NCBI GenBank assembly: GCA_020628265.1 | Contig: JAHDFG010000135.1 | Location: forward strand, 1 to 5,984 | Length of the DNA: 5,984 nt | DNA from: Pseudooctadecabacter sp. | Lineage (GTDB): Bacteria > Pseudomonadota > Alphaproteobacteria > Rhodobacterales > Rhodobacteraceae | Direction: 5' to 3' | Shown: one piece after another, positions 5,731-5,984 of the stretch | Layout of the letters: every line of letters starts with the position of its first letter | How positions within the stretch are numbered: position 1 is the stretch's first letter | Made by a program: the position numbers and the translations under genes | Notes under the pieces: model-generated | Told to the model about the DNA's origin: nothing | Databases searched by the model: none | Seen by the model: the letters and a program-made list of their open reading frames with translations, nothing else

Positions 5731-5984
5731 TCATGCCGCAACCCCCCGACCAATGCGTACGCGGTAGTTCGTCAGAACATCCACGGCCAACAGAAAGAAC
5801 AACAGCATCCCCTGAAACACCTGAATGGCCGCCGCAGGCAGGCCCAAAGACGATTGCGCCACGTCGCCGCCGATATAGGTCAGCGCCATCAAGGCTCCGG
5901 CGAACAGAATGCCGACAGGGTTCAACCGGCCCAGAAACGCCACGATGATCGCCGTGAACCCGTAGCCCACGTTGAAATCAATGC
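5731..5984 (-). CDS. ABC transporter permease, nucleoside-importer type, first subunit (C-terminal part only)
   Basis: The last 83 codons and stop of a permease entering from the right edge; the frame is open to the edge, so the start lies beyond it. NVGYGFTAIIVAFLGRLNPV is the characteristic segment of the NupP/YufP-like subunit that pairs with the NupQ-like protein downstream. It is followed by GILFAGALMALTYIGGD, a loop with LGLP, and a final helix FQGMLLFFLLAVDVL, ending in a short basic tail (NYRVRIGRGVAA) on the cytoplasmic side. Together with permease 2 it would make the membrane channel. Operon order in this family is commonly ATPase, permease 1, permease 2 with the binding protein at one end, so the ATPase gene is expected beyond 5984. 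Confidence 0.9.
   Translation of the reverse strand, partial: IDFNVGYGFTAIIVAFLGRLNPVGILFAGALMALTYIGGDVAQSSLGLPAAAIQVFQGMLLFFLLAVDVLTNYRVRIGRGVAA

Noticed and set aside
5637..5753. Longer start for the small membrane protein (ATG at 5753)
   Set aside because: The extra 39 residues overlap the permease 1 terminus, are not protein-like, and bypass the strong GGGAGG/GTG start at 5636.

Overview
The window looks like a stretch of chromosome from a GC-rich alphaproteobacterium, most likely of the Rhodobacteraceae (Roseobacter) group. This rests on base composition, on the style of the predicted proteins (DauA-like FAD dehydrogenase, six-TM/PAS/GGDEF/EAL protein, periplasmic BMP-type binding protein without a lipobox) and on SD-led GTG starts. 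No marker gene fixes the taxonomy. No mobile element, RNA gene, CRISPR array or phage signature is visible, and there is no gene-free stretch over 300 bases.

Layout: (1) Positions 1-701 on the minus strand hold the N-terminal two thirds or so of an FAD-dependent, DauA-like D-amino-acid dehydrogenase family protein; it runs off the left edge. (2) A 136-bp divergent intergenic region (702-837) contains three copies of a GCTAA core in alternating orientation, a candidate operator. (3) Positions 838-3207 on the plus strand hold a 789-aa membrane c-di-GMP enzyme with both GGDEF and EAL domains, which appear catalytically intact, but with no canonical RxxD inhibitory site. (4) A 74-bp convergent gap carries an intrinsic terminator hairpin (3236-3255). 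(5) The rest, 3282-5984, is on the minus strand and is the distal part of a BMP-family (nucleoside or purine type) ABC importer operon. In transcription order it holds the C-terminus of permease 1 (entering from the right edge), a 101-aa small membrane protein, permease 2, and the periplasmic binding protein.

How they work together: the two permeases and the binding protein would form one high-affinity importer. The ATPase is not in the window and would be expected just upstream of permease 1, beyond position 5984. The unexpected member is the small three-helix, histidine-containing membrane protein between the permease genes. It has a strong Shine-Dalgarno sequence and a 10-bp overlap with permease 2, so it looks like a translationally coupled, genuine part of the operon. 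The GGDEF/EAL gene and the dehydrogenase are divergently transcribed and may share the repeat-bearing control region, but there is no evidence that they share a pathway. Most of the window is ordinary housekeeping or accessory metabolism. The small protein, the DauA-like enzyme with altered substrate-contact residues, and the repeat-bearing intergenic region deserve a second look.
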